DNA from: Rhodospirillaceae bacterium
GTDB lineage: Bacteria; Pseudomonadota; Alphaproteobacteria; CACIAM-22H2
Assembly (NCBI GenBank): GCA_022843945.1
Contig: JALHMR010000026.1
Span: 1-64,000, forward strand
Reading direction: 5' to 3'
DNA: 64,000 nucleotides
The notes beneath the pieces are model-generated. The model searched no databases, was not told where the DNA came from, and saw nothing but the letters and a program-made list of their open reading frames with translations. A program made the translations under genes and the position numbers. The first letter of the stretch is position 1, and the number at the start of each line of letters is the position of its first letter. Shown here piece by piece: positions 63,289 to 64,000 of the stretch.

Positions 63289-64000
63289 ATGTCGTCGGGG
63301 GCTGAACGCAACAAGAGCGGCCACAACACGTCGGCCTTGCCGGCCGGCATGGCCGTCGGCGAGTACCGGCTGGAAAGCGTGCTGGGCGCCAACGCCTTCG
63401 GCATCGCCTATCTCGCCAGCGACGCGCAGGCGCGCAAGGTCGTGCTCAAGGAATTCTTCCCGGCCGATCTCGCGGTGCGCGAAGGGGCGGCCGTGCGAGC
63501 CACGAGCGCCCCGCGCGAGGACCTGGTGCGCCGCGGCCGCGACCGCTTCCTCAGCGACGCCCGCCGCCTGCAGCGCATCCATCACCCCAGCATCGTGCAT
63601 GTGCACAAGGTGTTCGAGGCGCACAACACGGCCTACATGGCCGTCGAGCACGAGGCGGGCGAGACGCTCGAGGACGTGCTGGCGACCAAGCACGACTTCG
63701 ACGACGAGGCGCGGCTGCGCCGCTTCGCGCTGGCCCTGGTCGACGGGCTCGAAGCGGTTCACTCCGGCGCCTTCCTGCATGGCAAGGTCGAGCCGTCCAA
63801 CATCCGCCTGCGCGACGGCGTGCCGGTGCTGCTCGATTTCGGCACCGCGCGTGCCGCCCTGGCGCTCAACTTGCGCGCCGGCACGCTGCGCCTGACCCCG
63901 GGCTATGCGGCGATCGAGCAGTATACCAGCCACGAGGCGCAAGGTCCGTGGACCGATCTCTACGGCCTGGCCGCGACCCTCTACCGCGTGATCGCCGGCC
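63289..64000 (+). CDS. Ser/Thr kinase-like protein lacking the catalytic aspartate, 3' end outside window
   Basis: The first 237 residues are present. Glycine loop YRLESVLGANAFGIAYLASD, the lysine in KVVLKEFFPADLAVREG, DFG-like VPVLLDFGTARA and the helix GETLEDVLATKHDFDDEARL are normal for the bacterial Hanks-type group with LKEFFPxxLAVR. But the catalytic loop reads FLHGKVEPSNIRLRDG where HRD-x-K-P-x-N is expected: the catalytic Asp is Lys and the following Lys is Glu. This predicts a pseudokinase. GGAGG precedes the ATG. The C-terminal part is unseen. Confidence 0.85.
   Translation, partial: MSSGAERNKSGHNTSALPAGMAVGEYRLESVLGANAFGIAYLASDAQARKVVLKEFFPADLAVREGAAVRATSAPREDLVRRGRDRFLSDARRLQRIHHPSIVHVHKVFEAHNTAYMAVEHEAGETLEDVLATKHDFDDEARLRRFALALVDGLEAVHSGAFLHGKVEPSNIRLRDGVPVLLDFGTARAALALNLRAGTLRLTPGYAAIEQYTSHEAQGPWTDLYGLAATLYRVIAG

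Overview
The window is a GC-rich chromosomal segment, almost certainly from an alphaproteobacterium. Supporting signs are a consensus GGAAC-N16-CGTT stress promoter (the EcfG type of Alphaproteobacteria), a HWE-type histidine kinase, form II CoxL-like genes with their maturation operon, and KGG-repeat and PRC-barrel stress proteins. A member of the Rhodospirillales is plausible, but no species can be named from the sequence. I see no rRNA, tRNA, CRISPR array or insertion sequence.

Region 1 (1-10.3 kb) is an R-body (Reb) locus and the most unusual part. Eight Reb-family or Reb-like genes lie on the plus strand (the first cut by the window edge), and two copies share 119 identical bases. Facing them on the minus strand are an ECF-like sigma factor gene with a long N-terminal extension, three small helical proteins with proline-rich tails or heads, an unrecognised 357-residue protein, and a 1040-residue protein that joins a degenerate Nudix-like domain, tandem Ig-like repeats and a transglutaminase-like Cys-His-Asp domain. 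R-bodies are known as coiled, extendable protein ribbons that can deliver toxins; a cargo or effector role for the large protein is my inference.

Region 2 (10.4-24.4 kb) holds a complete branched-chain amino acid type ABC transporter operon (livK-H-M-G-F order) that continues into an LVIVD-repeat protein and an FMN-dependent 2-hydroxyacid dehydrogenase. It is followed by a leuB remnant that has lost its catalytic middle, an excisionase-type HTH plus PBP-like regulator, a KGG stress protein, a TPR protein and a Fe3+-type ABC transporter (permease, binding protein, ATPase).

Region 3 (24.5-32.7 kb) is one tightly overlapping minus-strand operon for molybdenum hydroxylase maturation: MoxR ATPase (CoxD), VWA protein (CoxE), two XdhC/CoxF proteins, a molybdopterin-binding/MobA-like fusion, SufS-type cysteine desulfurase, SufU, and a membrane adenylate cyclase carrying a [2Fe-2S] ferredoxin domain. 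The structural genes it probably serves (coxS, coxL, coxM, coxG) lie at 57.7-62.1 kb on the same strand. The CoxL signature AYRGAGR marks it as form II, so CO should not be assumed to be the substrate.

Region 4 (32.8-53.0 kb) is mixed housekeeping and signalling: a frameshifted hydrolase, a PRC-barrel protein, duplicated glycine-zipper lipoproteins, a GH16-like protein, transhydrogenase SthA, several two-component proteins, two 23-residue membrane micro-proteins behind a consensus stress promoter, a response regulator with a histone-H1-like tail, a homing-endonuclease-repeat protein, a TetR gene with a 41-bp palindromic operator, and a 3-methyladenine glycosylase. Dispersed palindromes whose first bases form the TAG stop codon of the preceding gene occur three times.

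Region 5 (52.6-57.7 kb) looks accessory: antitoxin-like genes, a RelE/HigB-type toxin with two paralogous antitoxins, then a visibly AT-richer island carrying an unknown membrane-anchored protein and an AAA ATPase plus Toprim-like (DUF4276-type) gene pair that resembles a split OLD-type defence module. The window ends with a coiled-coil lipoprotein and the start of a protein kinase-like gene that has lost its catalytic aspartate.
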